DNA of 64,000 nucleotides. It comes from Vibrio crassostreae (GTDB lineage Bacteria; Pseudomonadota; Gammaproteobacteria; Enterobacterales; Vibrionaceae). Position 1 is the stretch's first letter. Each line of letters begins with the position of its first letter. The translations under genes were made by a program, and so were the position numbers. The DNA is taken from assembly GCF_024347415.1 (NCBI RefSeq), contig NZ_AP025476.1, forward strand, positions 1,798,001 to 1,862,000, given 5' to 3'. The notes beneath the pieces are model-generated. The model did not search any database. It was given only the letters and a program-made list of their open reading frames with translations, and was not told the origin of the DNA. Positions 26,323-34,278 of the stretch are shown in pieces.

Positions 26323-27210
26323 TTATGCAGTCACGACCGTTTCTACGCCTTCAAGATCGGCAATGTAACCTTGTAGACGCGGGTAATCAACCAAGCCTTG
26401 AGTCACCAGCAGTACAGGCTTCTTCGCATGCAGCGTCGCTTTAACAATCATATCTAACAAGGTAATAACAGCCTCGTTTTGTGGATCGAAAGCGTGTTTC
26501 TGAGCTTCATTGTCCTTATCTACACCTAAAGTGAAAGACGCTAAGCTATCAACGTTTACCACAACACCATCAAAGTAATGCAATAGACGTTCGCTCAATA
26601 ACACTGCAGACGGCACATCACATGAGAACAGTACTTTCAAACCATTCAGGCCGCGTGGTAAGCCTTGCTCTGCAAGCAGATCAATAATCTTAGCTGCATC
26701 GCTTAATGCTCGTACATACGGTACAACCACTTCAACGTTAATGCCCTGCTCTCGCAACGTTTTAATGACCTGACACTCTAAAGCGAAAGCCTTGCTGTAC
26801 TCTGGTGTCGCGTAACGAGCAACGCCACGAACGCCTAGTGCTGGGTTAATCTCTTCAGCTTCACAGTTACCGCCAAGCAGCGAACGGAAGCCATAGCTGT
26901 CTGCACTGCTTAATGCGATACGAACAGAAATGTGATTTGGCTGAACGGCAGCTTGAATCGCAATCACCAAGGTCGAAACAAAATGCTCATCAACTGTTTT
27001 ATCACCAAGGATCGCATTTAAAGACGTTTTTTCGATATCAGTAAGTGTATCTAAATGACTTTCAATACTTGGGTGGTAGAAGACGCGGTCCATTACCAAT
27101 TCGGATAATGAAACGTATAAGTGGTTGGAATTATTATTATCGTTGTAAGAAGGCAGCACATCACCTAAAACAAGTTCTGGGTGCAAAGTGCTTTGATTTT
27201 CTTGAGTCAT
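26323..27210 (-). CDS. Stand-alone, catalytically degraded C-terminal domain of PEP synthase (PpsA-like)
   Basis: 295 residues that align along their length with the C-terminal PEP/pyruvate-binding barrel of E. coli PpsA: LYVSLSELV, VRIALSSADSYGFRSLLGG, NPALGVRGVARY, FALECQVIKTLRE, VEVVVPYVRALSDA, and PSAVLLSERLLHYFDG. The ATP-grasp and phosphohistidine domains are absent. The residues that make the active site in PpsA are changed: the MCEIPS motif is SCDVPS, GSNDMTQL is NVDSLASF, and the GICGQG segment with the catalytic cysteine is LLVTQG. It is therefore probably not an enzyme. It may bind PEP or a protein partner. It is divergent from aroH, whose product consumes PEP; in E. coli aroH lies beside ppsR and ppsA, so this may be a relic or regulator left from that locus. 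The ATG is preceded by GGAG. Confidence 0.75.
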   Translation of the reverse strand: MTQENQSTLHPELVLGDVLPSYNDNNNSNHLYVSLSELVMDRVFYHPSIESHLDTLTDIEKTSLNAILGDKTVDEHFVSTLVIAIQAAVQPNHISVRIALSSADSYGFRSLLGGNCEAEEINPALGVRGVARYATPEYSKAFALECQVIKTLREQGINVEVVVPYVRALSDAAKIIDLLAEQGLPRGLNGLKVLFSCDVPSAVLLSERLLHYFDGVVVNVDSLASFTLGVDKDNEAQKHAFDPQNEAVITLLDMIVKATLHAKKPVLLVTQGLVDYPRLQGYIADLEGVETVVTA

Positions 27211-27417
27211 TGCTGCTCCAGCATTTTTATGTTGTGTTCAAACGAAAATACCGATAGCTGCCTGTTAATACAAGTGAAAATCCCTTATTTGACGCTGGCC
27301 TGCTGATAAAAATAAGAATATTAGCAATAACTGAGATAACTTTGACTCAATAGAGTTTATTCCTCTGTTCAATTCCGTTATCTTAACCACTTCGCAATAG
27401 AATAAAAAAGCTATCAC

Positions 27418-28476
27418 ATGCCATTAAAAACTGATGAGTTGAGAACCCAAGCTCTGGGTCCTATGCCAACTCCTGCCGAACTAGGCAATGCACACCCTAT
27501 TACTGACGACGTTGCTGAGCGCATTAAAAATTCTCGCCGCCAAATCGAAGACATCCTAACTGGTCGTGATAACCGCCTATTAGTTATCGTAGGCCCTTGC
27601 TCTGTTCACGATACAGATGCGGCACTTGATTACGCTGAGCGCCTAAGCCAGATTCAAGACCAGTACAAAGATGAACTGTTCGTTGTAATGAGAACCTACT
27701 TCGAGAAGCCTCGTACGGTTGTAGGTTGGAAGGGTTTGATTACCGATCCAAACCTTGATGGTTCATACGCACTTGAAACGGGCTTAAACAAAGCTCGTAA
27801 GCTTCTGTTAGACATCAACAAGCTTGGCTTAGCAACAGCAACTGAATTCCTTGATATGATCACAGGTCAGTACATTGCAGACCTTATCACTTGGGGCGCG
27901 ATTGGCGCTCGTACAACTGAATCTCAGATTCACCGTGAAATGGCTTCTGCACTGTCTTGCCCAGTTGGCTTCAAGAACGCGACCAACGGCAATATCAAGA
28001 TTGCTATCGATGCAATTCGTGCAGCGCATGCGTCACACTACTTCTACTCTCCAGATAAGAATGGCCGCATGACGGTTTACCGTACTTCTGGCAACCCATA
28101 CGGTCACGTTATTCTACGCGGTGGTGATAAAGGCCCTAACTTCGACGCTGAATCTGTAGATACCGCATGTAAGCAACTGGCTGAATTCGACCTGCCTCAA
28201 CGTTTGGTTGTAGACTTCAGCCACGCTAACTGTCAGAAACAGCACCGTAAGCAGTTAGAAGTTGCACAAGACATTTGTGAGCAAATTAAATCTAACAAGA
28301 ACCAAATTGCAGGCATCATGGCAGAAAGCTTCATTGTTGAAGGTAACCAACCAATGACCGACATCAACAACCTAGAATATGGCAAGTCAATTACTGACCC
28401 ATGCCTAAGCTGGGAAGATACGGCAACAATGCTAGACATGCTTGCAACAGCAATTAAAGATAGAAACTTAGCTTAA
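27418..28476 (+). CDS. aroH: 3-deoxy-7-phosphoheptulonate synthase (DAHP synthase, AroH type)
   Basis: 352 residues. It condenses PEP and erythrose 4-phosphate in the first step of aromatic amino acid synthesis. The class I alpha signatures are present: LLVIVGPCSVHD, MRTYFEKPRTVVGWKGL, GARTTESQIHREMASALSCPVGFKN, SGNPYGHVILRGG and VDFSHANCQKQH. The last two regions contain conserved metal and substrate ligands. The N-terminus (KTDELRTQALGPMPTPAELG) is closest in memory to tryptophan-sensitive AroH of E. coli, but the feedback specificity is inferred. I found no TrpR- or TyrR-type operator upstream. yajQ follows after 12 bp and is probably co-transcribed. Confidence 0.9.
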   Translation: MPLKTDELRTQALGPMPTPAELGNAHPITDDVAERIKNSRRQIEDILTGRDNRLLVIVGPCSVHDTDAALDYAERLSQIQDQYKDELFVVMRTYFEKPRTVVGWKGLITDPNLDGSYALETGLNKARKLLLDINKLGLATATEFLDMITGQYIADLITWGAIGARTTESQIHREMASALSCPVGFKNATNGNIKIAIDAIRAAHASHYFYSPDKNGRMTVYRTSGNPYGHVILRGGDKGPNFDAESVDTACKQLAEFDLPQRLVVDFSHANCQKQHRKQLEVAQDICEQIKSNKNQIAGIMAESFIVEGNQPMTDINNLEYGKSITDPCLSWEDTATMLDMLATAIKDRNLA

Positions 28477-28488
28477 GGAAACAACACA

Positions 28489-28971
28489 ATGCCATCATTT
28501 GACATTATCTCTGAAGTAGAAGCAGTAGAACTGCGTAACGCGGTAGACAACGCAAACCGTGAACTATCGACTCGTTTCGATTTCCGCGGCGTTGAAGCAA
28601 GCTTTGATTACAAAGATGAATCAGTAAAATTGACTGCTCAAGACGATTTTCAACTGAAGCAAATGCGCGATATCCTTCGTAGCAACCTAACAAAGCGTAA
28701 TGTTGATCCTAACGCGATGGAAGCAAAAGCGGCAGACCAAACAGGTCGCACTTGGCACCAAACGGTTATCTTTAAGCAAGGCATTGAAACTGATGTAGCG
28801 AAGAAGATCGTTAAACTAATCAAAGACAACAAAGTTAAAGTTCAAGCTTCTATCCAAGGCGACAAAGTTCGTGTAACAGGTAAGAAACGTGATGATCTAC
28901 AAGCTGTTATGGCTCTAGTTCGCAGCGGTGAGCTTGGTCAACCATTCCAGTTTGACAACTTCCGCGACTAA
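28489..28971 (+). CDS. yajQ: YajQ family nucleotide-binding protein
   Basis: 160 residues; E. coli YajQ has 163. It starts [25 protein letters not shown] and contains [16 protein letters not shown] and [20 protein letters not shown], the standard YajQ pattern of two ferredoxin-like domains. Family members bind nucleotides, and some bind cyclic di-GMP and act with transcription factors; in Vibrio the role is unclear. AAGGA gives a good ribosome binding site. It is the second gene after aroH with a 12-bp gap. Its terminator has been split by an insertion sequence. Confidence 0.93.
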   Translation: MPSFDIISEVEAVELRNAVDNANRELSTRFDFRGVEASFDYKDESVKLTAQDDFQLKQMRDILRSNLTKRNVDPNAMEAKAADQTGRTWHQTVIFKQGIETDVAKKIVKLIKDNKVKVQASIQGDKVRVTGKKRDDLQAVMALVRSGELGQPFQFDNFRD

Positions 28972-29061
28972 TTTTTGAGTATGAGCGACCGCTTGTTTCA
29001 GTTGCTCATTCATCATCACAATGTCCTGTTTGAAAAGCAGAAAGCCACTTCTTTATGAACT

Positions 29062-29101
29062 GACCCCCAATAGTTGGACACCAATTATTGGGGGTCTTTT
29101 T
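29062..29101 (+). promoter_or_regulatory. Hairpin plus U tract at the IS left end, hiding the orfA ribosome binding site
   Basis: A 16-bp stem (29062-29077 with 29081-29096, one G-U pair) closes on a 3-base loop and is followed by TTTTT (29097-29101) and at once by the orfA ATG (29102). The GGGGG that would serve as ribosome binding site is in the right arm. In a read-through transcript the stem would form and could both terminate transcription and block translation of the transposase. Confidence 0.6.
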
Positions 29102-29611
29102 ATGTCCAAATATAGCCGAGAGCTAAAATGTATCATTGCTAAGCAATACTTAGATGGCACGTCATCTCTCTACTTAGCCAAACAATATTCAATTTCGTCA
29201 AGACAGATTCGGTATTGGGCTCAAGTGTTTGCCATCCACGGCACTGCTTCATTTTTACCAACTAAGCATGCTGCTACTGCTCAGACAAAACGAAAAGCAT
29301 TGAATTTAATGTGGACGAATGAATGGTCTCTCACGCACACTAGCGCTGTATTAAACCTCTCATCCCCTGGGATACTCTCTGTCTGGCTCAAACGATTTAA
29401 TGAGCTGGGTATCAAAGGGCTCAAAATGCGCCAGAAAGGAAGACCCTCAATGAAACAGCAACCTCAACGTACCACTAAGCCTGATAATGAAATGACGCTT
29501 GAGGAGCTAAAAGAGGAGTTGGTCTACTTACGAACCGAGAATGCCGTTCTAAAAAAGTTGGAAGAGTTGGAGCAGGAAAAAAACCGTCGAACAAAGAAAA
29601 AGCGGTCATAG
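29102..29611 (+). CDS. IS3-family transposase OrfA (helix-turn-helix)
   Basis: 169 residues from the ATG at 29102 (MSKYSRELKCIIAKQYLDG); the frame is open further upstream into yajQ flanking DNA, which is chance. Two helix-turn-helix regions are visible: SSLYLAKQYSISSRQIRYWAQ near residues 18-38 and LTHTSAVLNLSSPGILSVWLKRF near 76-98. A leucine-zipper-like stretch follows (LEELKEELVYLRTENAVLKKLEELE), used for multimerisation. It binds the IS ends. Near its end A_AAA_AAG (29551-29557, in the correct phase) is the classic slippery site for -1 frameshifting into OrfB. Confidence 0.9.
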   Translation: MSKYSRELKCIIAKQYLDGTSSLYLAKQYSISSRQIRYWAQVFAIHGTASFLPTKHAATAQTKRKALNLMWTNEWSLTHTSAVLNLSSPGILSVWLKRFNELGIKGLKMRQKGRPSMKQQPQRTTKPDNEMTLEELKEELVYLRTENAVLKKLEELEQEKNRRTKKKRS

Positions 29612-30450
29612 CTCTAACTCTTAAAGGCAAGTACCCACTAAAGCACTTACTGCACACTCTACAGCTGGCAAAAAGTGTCTTTTATTATCAGGCTCAAACG
29701 AGCAAGCGCCCAAATAGCTACGAACGTGAGCTGCGGTTGATAAAGTCAATTTATCATGAACATAAGGGTCGATACGGCTACCGCCGTATTCACTTGGAAC
29801 TAAAAAATCAGGGGGTCGTGCTTAATCACAAAACGGTTCAAAGACTTATGGCTCAGCTGAACCTTAAATCGACAGTCAGGATTAAAAAGTATCGTTCATA
29901 CCGAGGAGAGTCTGGAACAGCAGCTCCCAACGTGCTTGAAAGAGATTTTAGTGCGACTCAACCCGACGAAAAGTGGGTAACTGATGTCACGGAGTTCAAA
30001 GTCAAAGAGCAGAAAGTATACTTGTCTCCCATTGTCGACTTGTTTACTCAGGAAGTGGTTGCTTATAGAGTGGCCCAAAATGCCTGCTTGCCGCTTGTCA
30101 CGGATATGCTGACGGAGGCTATATCAAAGCTGAAACCCAACTCAAAGCCAATTATACACAGCGATCAAGGTTGGCAATATCGCCATCGACAGTATCAGAA
30201 AAAGGTAGCGGAGAGTGGGTTAACGCAAAGCATGTCGAGAAAAGGTAACTGCTTGGATAATGCGGTTGCTGAAAACTTTTTTGCTTTACTCAAAACAGAG
30301 ATGTATCACAACCAAAGCTTTGAAGATGCAGATGCTCTGATAGAGCAAATTAAAGAATACATCGAGTACTACAATACCAAACGTATAAAAGTGAAACTAA
30401 AAGGCCTGACTCCGATAGAATATCGAACTCAGGCCTTGAAAGCCGCTTAA
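29551..30450 (+). CDS. IS3-family transposase OrfB part (DDE integrase), made as OrfAB by -1 frameshift
   Basis: The -1 frame relative to orfA is open without a stop from the slippery site at 29551 to 30450, so OrfB is produced mainly as an OrfAB fusion. The first residues after the slip (KYPLKHLLHTLQLAKSVFYY) look like a normal OrfB N-terminus. A TTG at 29737 is an in-frame possible internal start but is not needed. The DDE catalytic triad is visible: D in WVTDVTEF, D in IIHSDQGWQY, and E in DNAVAENFFALLK, with 35-residue spacing between the last two. HKGRYGYRRIH is the HTH_21 segment. Confidence 0.9.
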   Translation, partial: KKVGRVGAGKKPSNKEKAVIALTLKGKYPLKHLLHTLQLAKSVFYYQAQTSKRPNSYERELRLIKSIYHEHKGRYGYRRIHLELKNQGVVLNHKTVQRLMAQLNLKSTVRIKKYRSYRGESGTAAPNVLERDFSATQPDEKWVTDVTEFKVKEQKVYLSPIVDLFTQEVVAYRVAQNACLPLVTDMLTEAISKLKPNSKPIIHSDQGWQYRHRQYQKKVAESGLTQSMSRKGNCLDNAVAENFFALLKTEMYHNQSFEDADALIEQIKEYIEYYNTKRIKVKLKGLTPIEYRTQALKAA

Positions 30451-30549
30451 CAGAAATGTCCAACTTTACGGGGTCACTTCATTTATCGGAAGTGGCTTTT
30501 TATTTATCTGGTCTGTTTAAATCGAAGTCCTAGCTGGTAATCAGCCAAC

Positions 30550-31491
30550 TCAACTAAGTACTTTGGCCGCTGACAGTTTTAGGTCTTTGCCGACCAACAG
30601 ATTAAACTCCACGCTTGCTGGTGGAATAAACACACACACTCGCAATTTCTCAGCTCTTGCTTGCTCAAGCTTGGTTGATAGCTCTCCGCTGTTAGCATAG
30701 CTCTCTCTTTCTGCGTCTCGGCGGCACAGGTCGATAAATTCAAATGGACAATCGCTCGGTGAAAGTACGAGTTCTGCCTCTTGCATCAAACGTAAAGCCT
30801 TCATAGACAGCAACTCAACGTCCTGCTCGAATTCAATCCAAGTCACCTGTCCTTCGCTATCAATGCCTTCCGTTAGCGCTTGCTGATAGTAAGACTCTAA
30901 CTGCTCTCTGTCAGTCACCTGCTCGATAAAACTGGATGACAAGAAACGCTCCCAAAACTTACGACGCTCGTCGACGGTTGGGAATGACTCTTTGATCGAA
31001 TTGCGTTTTGATGCACCGAAATCTGCTATCAAACCTATATTTTGTGGCAATACCGTTTCGAGTTTTTCTCTAATATTTCTCACCAAAACAGGTGATGCAC
31101 CGCCACTAGAGATGGCAATTTGGATCCTTCCGCGATTAATCATTGATGGCGTAATGAAGTCACAATAGGGTAAATCATCAACCACATTGACAAGAATACC
31201 CAATTTTTTTGCATCATTATGTACTTGATGATTCAAGCTTGGGTTGTCTGTCGTCGCCCACACCTGCAGGTAATTATTCGATATGATCTGTGACGAGTAA
31301 AAATTTTGCACCCAGTGAAGTTTATTTTCATCAACAAGCTGCTTTAAGTAAGGTGCGACCTTGGGAGATACCAAAGTCACATCAGCCCCAGCGCGTAACA
31401 AGCTGTCGACTTTACGGCAAGCAACCTCACCTCCACCAACCACTAAGATTGGCTTATTTTCTACATCCAAAAACATTGGGAAATAACGCAT
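30550..31491 (-). CDS. Siroheme synthase N-terminal domain protein (precorrin-2 dehydrogenase/ferrochelatase) with vestigial methyltransferase tail
   Basis: 313 residues. The first 210 match the CysG/Met8 domain that oxidises precorrin-2 and inserts iron to make siroheme for sulfite and nitrite reductases. NAD-binding GGGEVACRKVDSLLRAGADVTLVSP, VDDLPYCDFITPSMINRG and ISSGGASPVLVRNIREKLE are all present. The last 90 residues (VELLSMKALRLMQEAELVLSP, DLCRRDAERESYA) still resemble the start of the CysG uroporphyrinogen methyltransferase domain, but the SAM-binding GAGPGD motif and everything after about 80 residues are missing. It is therefore a shortened CysG; a separate CobA would have to supply precorrin-2. 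It is divergent from aapJ. Confidence 0.85.
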   Translation of the reverse strand: MRYFPMFLDVENKPILVVGGGEVACRKVDSLLRAGADVTLVSPKVAPYLKQLVDENKLHWVQNFYSSQIISNNYLQVWATTDNPSLNHQVHNDAKKLGILVNVVDDLPYCDFITPSMINRGRIQIAISSGGASPVLVRNIREKLETVLPQNIGLIADFGASKRNSIKESFPTVDERRKFWERFLSSSFIEQVTDREQLESYYQQALTEGIDSEGQVTWIEFEQDVELLSMKALRLMQEAELVLSPSDCPFEFIDLCRRDAERESYANSGELSTKLEQARAEKLRVCVFIPPASVEFNLLVGKDLKLSAAKVLS

Positions 31492-31971
31492 GTTCTTCCT
31501 TGAGATTACTTCAATAACTATTCAGCCATGCTACCAAATTTGGAGCATATTCATAACTATCGAAGTGCAATAAAAATATTTATTGACCAAATTTCAATCT
31601 TTTTTAAGGTTAATGCTCCACAACTGTGACATTCATTCAGAACATTTATCTAGTCAATTATCAATATAAAACTCTAAATCTCGTTGCACCAACAGTGTGA
31701 ACTGTTGCACTATTTACATTCAGTTAACATTTGGTCATTCTAATTGTGTTCGGATTTGTGATTTCATTCAAAATTCTTTTTAAATTATACATTTGTGAAA
31801 CTACGGATCCTTTCCTAACCTTATAAACAGTTGCTTAAATCGCACACAGTTTCATTTGCAAAATGCAACTCTTGTAATTTGAGCAACAAGGTCATAGAAA
31901 ACGCAACACATAAGAGACACTCAAACGAGCACGAGTATCAGGTGTCACCTGGTTAACAAGGAAGGATACAA
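31492..31971. other. Long divergent intergenic region, cysG-like gene / aapJ
   Basis: 480 bases with no convincing gene. It is strongly AT-rich and must hold promoters for both directions. Visible structure: an inverted repeat CAACAGT-GTGA-ACTGTTG (31690-31707), flanked by two copies of GTTGCAC, and a perfect palindrome CAGGTGTCACCTG (31939-31951) just before the aapJ ribosome binding site. The length of the region in front of aapJ suggests a regulated or long 5' leader. Confidence 0.6.
31939..31951. promoter_or_regulatory. Perfect palindrome just upstream of aapJ
   Basis: CAGGTG-T-CACCTG lies about 6 bases before the AAGGAAGG ribosome binding site of aapJ. It could be an operator or, in RNA, a small stem, though its single-base loop would need opening. 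No regulator can be named. Confidence 0.3.
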
Positions 31972-33000
31972 ATGACAAATAAACTAACACTTCTTGCTTC
32001 AGTAGTAGCTGCATCAACTGCGATGATGGCAACATCAGCATCAGCGGCAGAAAGCACTCTGGACAAAGTCACATCTCAAGGTTTTCTAACTTGTGGTGTA
32101 AGTACAGGTCTTCCAGGGTTCTCTAACCCTAACTCAAAAGGTGAATGGGAAGGAATTGATGTTGAGTATTGTCAAGCTCTTGCAGCGGCTGTACTCGGTG
32201 ACAAGACTAAAGTTAAGTATGTACCTCTAACCGCAAAAGAGCGTTTTACTGCGCTTCAATCTGGCGAAATCGACGTACTATCTCGTAACACAACATGGAC
32301 ACTACATCGTGACACTGCTTTAGGTCTGAACTTCGTAGGCGTTAACTACTACGATGGTCAAGGCTTCATGGTTAAGAAAGAGCTTGGCCTAACAAGTGCT
32401 CAAGAGCTTGATGGCGCTTCTGTATGTGTTCAATCAGGTACAACAACTGAACTTAACCTAGCCGATTACTTCCGTAACAGTGGCATGTCTTACAAGCCAG
32501 TGGTATTCGATACGGCAGCACAAACATCTAAAGGTTTCGACGCAGGTCGTTGTGACGTGCTAACGACTGACCAATCTGGTCTATACGCACTTCGCCTAAA
32601 CCTCGCTGACCCTAAATCTGCACAAGTACTTCCTGAAATCATCTCTAAAGAACCTCTAGGTCCTGTTGTTCGTCAAGATGATGACAAATGGTTTAACGTT
32701 GCTAAGTGGACACTTTCAGCAATGATTAACGCGGAAGAATACGGCATCTCTTCTAAAAATGCAGACGAAATGCTTAAGTCAAAAGATCCAAACATCAAAC
32801 GTATTCTTGGTGTAGACGGTCCTAAAGGTAAAGGCCTTGGCATTCGTGACGACTGGGGTTACCAAGTAATTAAGCAAGTTGGTAACTACGGTGAGAGTTT
32901 TGAGCGTACTGTTGGTACAGGTTCTCCACTTCAAATCTCTCGTGGTGTAAATGCATTATGGAATGCGGGCGGCTTTATGTACGCTCCACCAATCCGTTAA
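31972..33000 (+). CDS. aapJ: Amino acid ABC transporter, periplasmic binding protein AapJ
   Basis: 342 residues. A signal peptide (cut after TSASA, near residue 25) directs it to the periplasm. The mature part is a family 3 solute-binding protein: LDKVTSQGFLTCGVSTGLPGFS, GIDVEYCQALAAAVLGD and QSGEIDVLSRNTTWTLHRD are typical of AapJ/GltI-like general L-amino acid receptors. The ribosome binding site AAGGAAGG is strong. Between aapJ and the permease genes there is a hairpin that probably limits downstream transcription, so that the binding protein is made in excess. Confidence 0.93.
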   Translation: MTNKLTLLASVVAASTAMMATSASAAESTLDKVTSQGFLTCGVSTGLPGFSNPNSKGEWEGIDVEYCQALAAAVLGDKTKVKYVPLTAKERFTALQSGEIDVLSRNTTWTLHRDTALGLNFVGVNYYDGQGFMVKKELGLTSAQELDGASVCVQSGTTTELNLADYFRNSGMSYKPVVFDTAAQTSKGFDAGRCDVLTTDQSGLYALRLNLADPKSAQVLPEIISKEPLGPVVRQDDDKWFNVAKWTLSAMINAEEYGISSKNADEMLKSKDPNIKRILGVDGPKGKGLGIRDDWGYQVIKQVGNYGESFERTVGTGSPLQISRGVNALWNAGGFMYAPPIR

Positions 33001-33019
33001 TAAATTTTCAAGCATCAAT

Positions 33020-33041
33020 TAGGGCGGAGTTTTCCGCCCTA
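33020..33041 (+). terminator. Intergenic hairpin between aapJ and aapQ, partial terminator
   Basis: Stem TAGGGCGGA / TCCGCCCTA with a 4-base loop, followed by an imperfect T stretch (TTTATTAAA). Such leaky terminators after a binding-protein gene are common in ABC operons. Confidence 0.7.
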
Positions 33042-33071
33042 TTTATTAAATGGATTTGAGGTTATAGTAGT

Positions 33072-34277
33072 ATGAAACCTAATGAAACTATTTCTCCAGC
33101 GCAGGCAAAGCCACAGCCCAAAAGTGCCAACTTATTTTACAACCCCACTTTTCGCTCCATCATTTTCCAAATTATCGCCGTCGGGGCGCTTTGTGCTTTC
33201 TTTTACACGATTGTAAATAATGCGCTCACTAACTTAGATTCCCGTGGTATCGCCACTGGTTTTGATTTTCTCTCCCAAGAAGCTGGTTTTGGCATAGGCT
33301 TAACACTGATTGAATACGACGAGACCTTCTCATACGGTCGTACATTCTTTATCGGTCTTCTCAATACCGCTTTAGTTTCAGTACTAGGCATCATGCTAGC
33401 CACGATACTGGGCTTTAGTATGGGTATCGCTAGACTCTCTTCAAACTGGCTAGTTAGCCGATTTGCAGCTGTCTACATTGAGATATTCCGAAATATCCCC
33501 CTTCTTTTGCAAATCTTTTTCTGGTACTTCGCCGTACTGCAAGCCTTGCCTTCTGCTCGTCAAAGCATGAGCCTAGGTGAAGCAATTTTCTTGAACGTAC
33601 GTGGATTGTACTTCCCTGCTCCAGTGTTAGAGCAAGGCAGTAGCATTGTTATCGCATCATTGATTGTTGGTATCATCGCTACGTTTATTATCAACATTTG
33701 GGCTAATAACAAACAGAAACTTACCGGCCAACAAACACCGATGTTTCGAATTGCTGCAGCGTTGATTTTAGGCTTACCGTTGGTGACTTACTTTGTTATG
33801 GGTATGCCTATCTCTGCGGATTACCCTGTTTTAAAAGGGTTTAACTTCAAGGGTGGTATTAGCATAATCCCGGAGCTTGCTGCATTGATGCTTGCTTTAA
33901 GTATCTACACAGCAGCGTTCATTGCCGAGATTGTTCGTTCAGGTATTAACGCCGTAAACCATGGGCAAACAGAGGCTGCTATGTCTCTAGGAATCCCACG
34001 ATCTAGAACCCTTAAGCTTGTCATTATCCCACAGGCATTAAGAATTATTATCCCACCACTAACCAGTCAGTACCTAAACCTGACCAAAAACTCATCACTT
34101 GCGATGGCCATTGGTTACCCTGATCTTGTCTCTGTATTTGCAGGAACAACATTAAACCAAACTGGACAAGCTATCGAAGTAATCGCGATGACAATGGGTG
34201 TCTACCTGACCTTGAGCCTATTAACATCTGCTCTAATGAACATATACAACCGCAAAGTAGCGTTGGTGGAGAGATAA
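33072..34277 (+). CDS. aapQ: Amino acid ABC transporter permease AapQ
   Basis: 401 residues, the long form typical of AapQ compared with about 220 in HisM/GlnP permeases, because an extra loop and helices precede the permease core. The core has the LNTALVSVLGIMLATILGF start, YIEIFRNIPLLLQIFFWYF, and the EAA loop AEIVRSGINAVNHGQTEAAMSLGIPRSRTLKLVIIPQAL, which contacts the ATPase. It forms the inner-membrane channel with AapM. Only one base separates its stop from the aapM start, so the two are translationally coupled. Confidence 0.92.
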   Translation: MKPNETISPAQAKPQPKSANLFYNPTFRSIIFQIIAVGALCAFFYTIVNNALTNLDSRGIATGFDFLSQEAGFGIGLTLIEYDETFSYGRTFFIGLLNTALVSVLGIMLATILGFSMGIARLSSNWLVSRFAAVYIEIFRNIPLLLQIFFWYFAVLQALPSARQSMSLGEAIFLNVRGLYFPAPVLEQGSSIVIASLIVGIIATFIINIWANNKQKLTGQQTPMFRIAAALILGLPLVTYFVMGMPISADYPVLKGFNFKGGISIIPELAALMLALSIYTAAFIAEIVRSGINAVNHGQTEAAMSLGIPRSRTLKLVIIPQALRIIIPPLTSQYLNLTKNSSLAMAIGYPDLVSVFAGTTLNQTGQAIEVIAMTMGVYLTLSLLTSALMNIYNRKVALVER

Positions 34278-34278
34278 G

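Larger units (their letters stand above)
29056..30481 (+). mobile_element. Complete IS3-family element, IS150-type
   Basis: The element is 1426 bp. The terminal inverted repeats are 24 bp, with 20 of 24 matching: left 29056-29079 begins TGAACTGACCCC, right 30458-30481 reads TGAAGTGACCCC on the complement. The 4-bp target duplication TTTA is at 29052-29055 and 30482-30485. Two frames encode OrfA and OrfB, joined by a programmed -1 frameshift. No stop or deletion interrupts either frame, so the element is probably active or was inserted recently. Confidence 0.93.
29041..30504 (+). terminator. yajQ intrinsic terminator interrupted in its loop by an IS
   Basis: The left arm AAAGCCACTTC (29041-29051) and right arm GAAGTGGCTTT (30489-30499) are perfect 11-base complements, and a T-rich run follows the right arm. 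Removing the element and one copy of its 4-bp target duplication restores a hairpin with a 7-base loop, TTTATCG. The IS went in exactly at the loop. Confidence 0.85.

Noticed and set aside
27211..27417. TrpR or TyrR operator in front of aroH
   Set aside because: I looked for both palindromes and found neither.
29021..29101. Upstream extension of orfA into the yajQ flank
   Set aside because: The frame crosses the IS left end and target site by chance; the family N-terminus begins at the ATG at 29102.
31690..31707. Inverted repeat in front of aapJ as a CRP site
   Set aside because: It lacks the TGTGA-N6-TCACA form; only a half site is present nearby, so no regulator is named.
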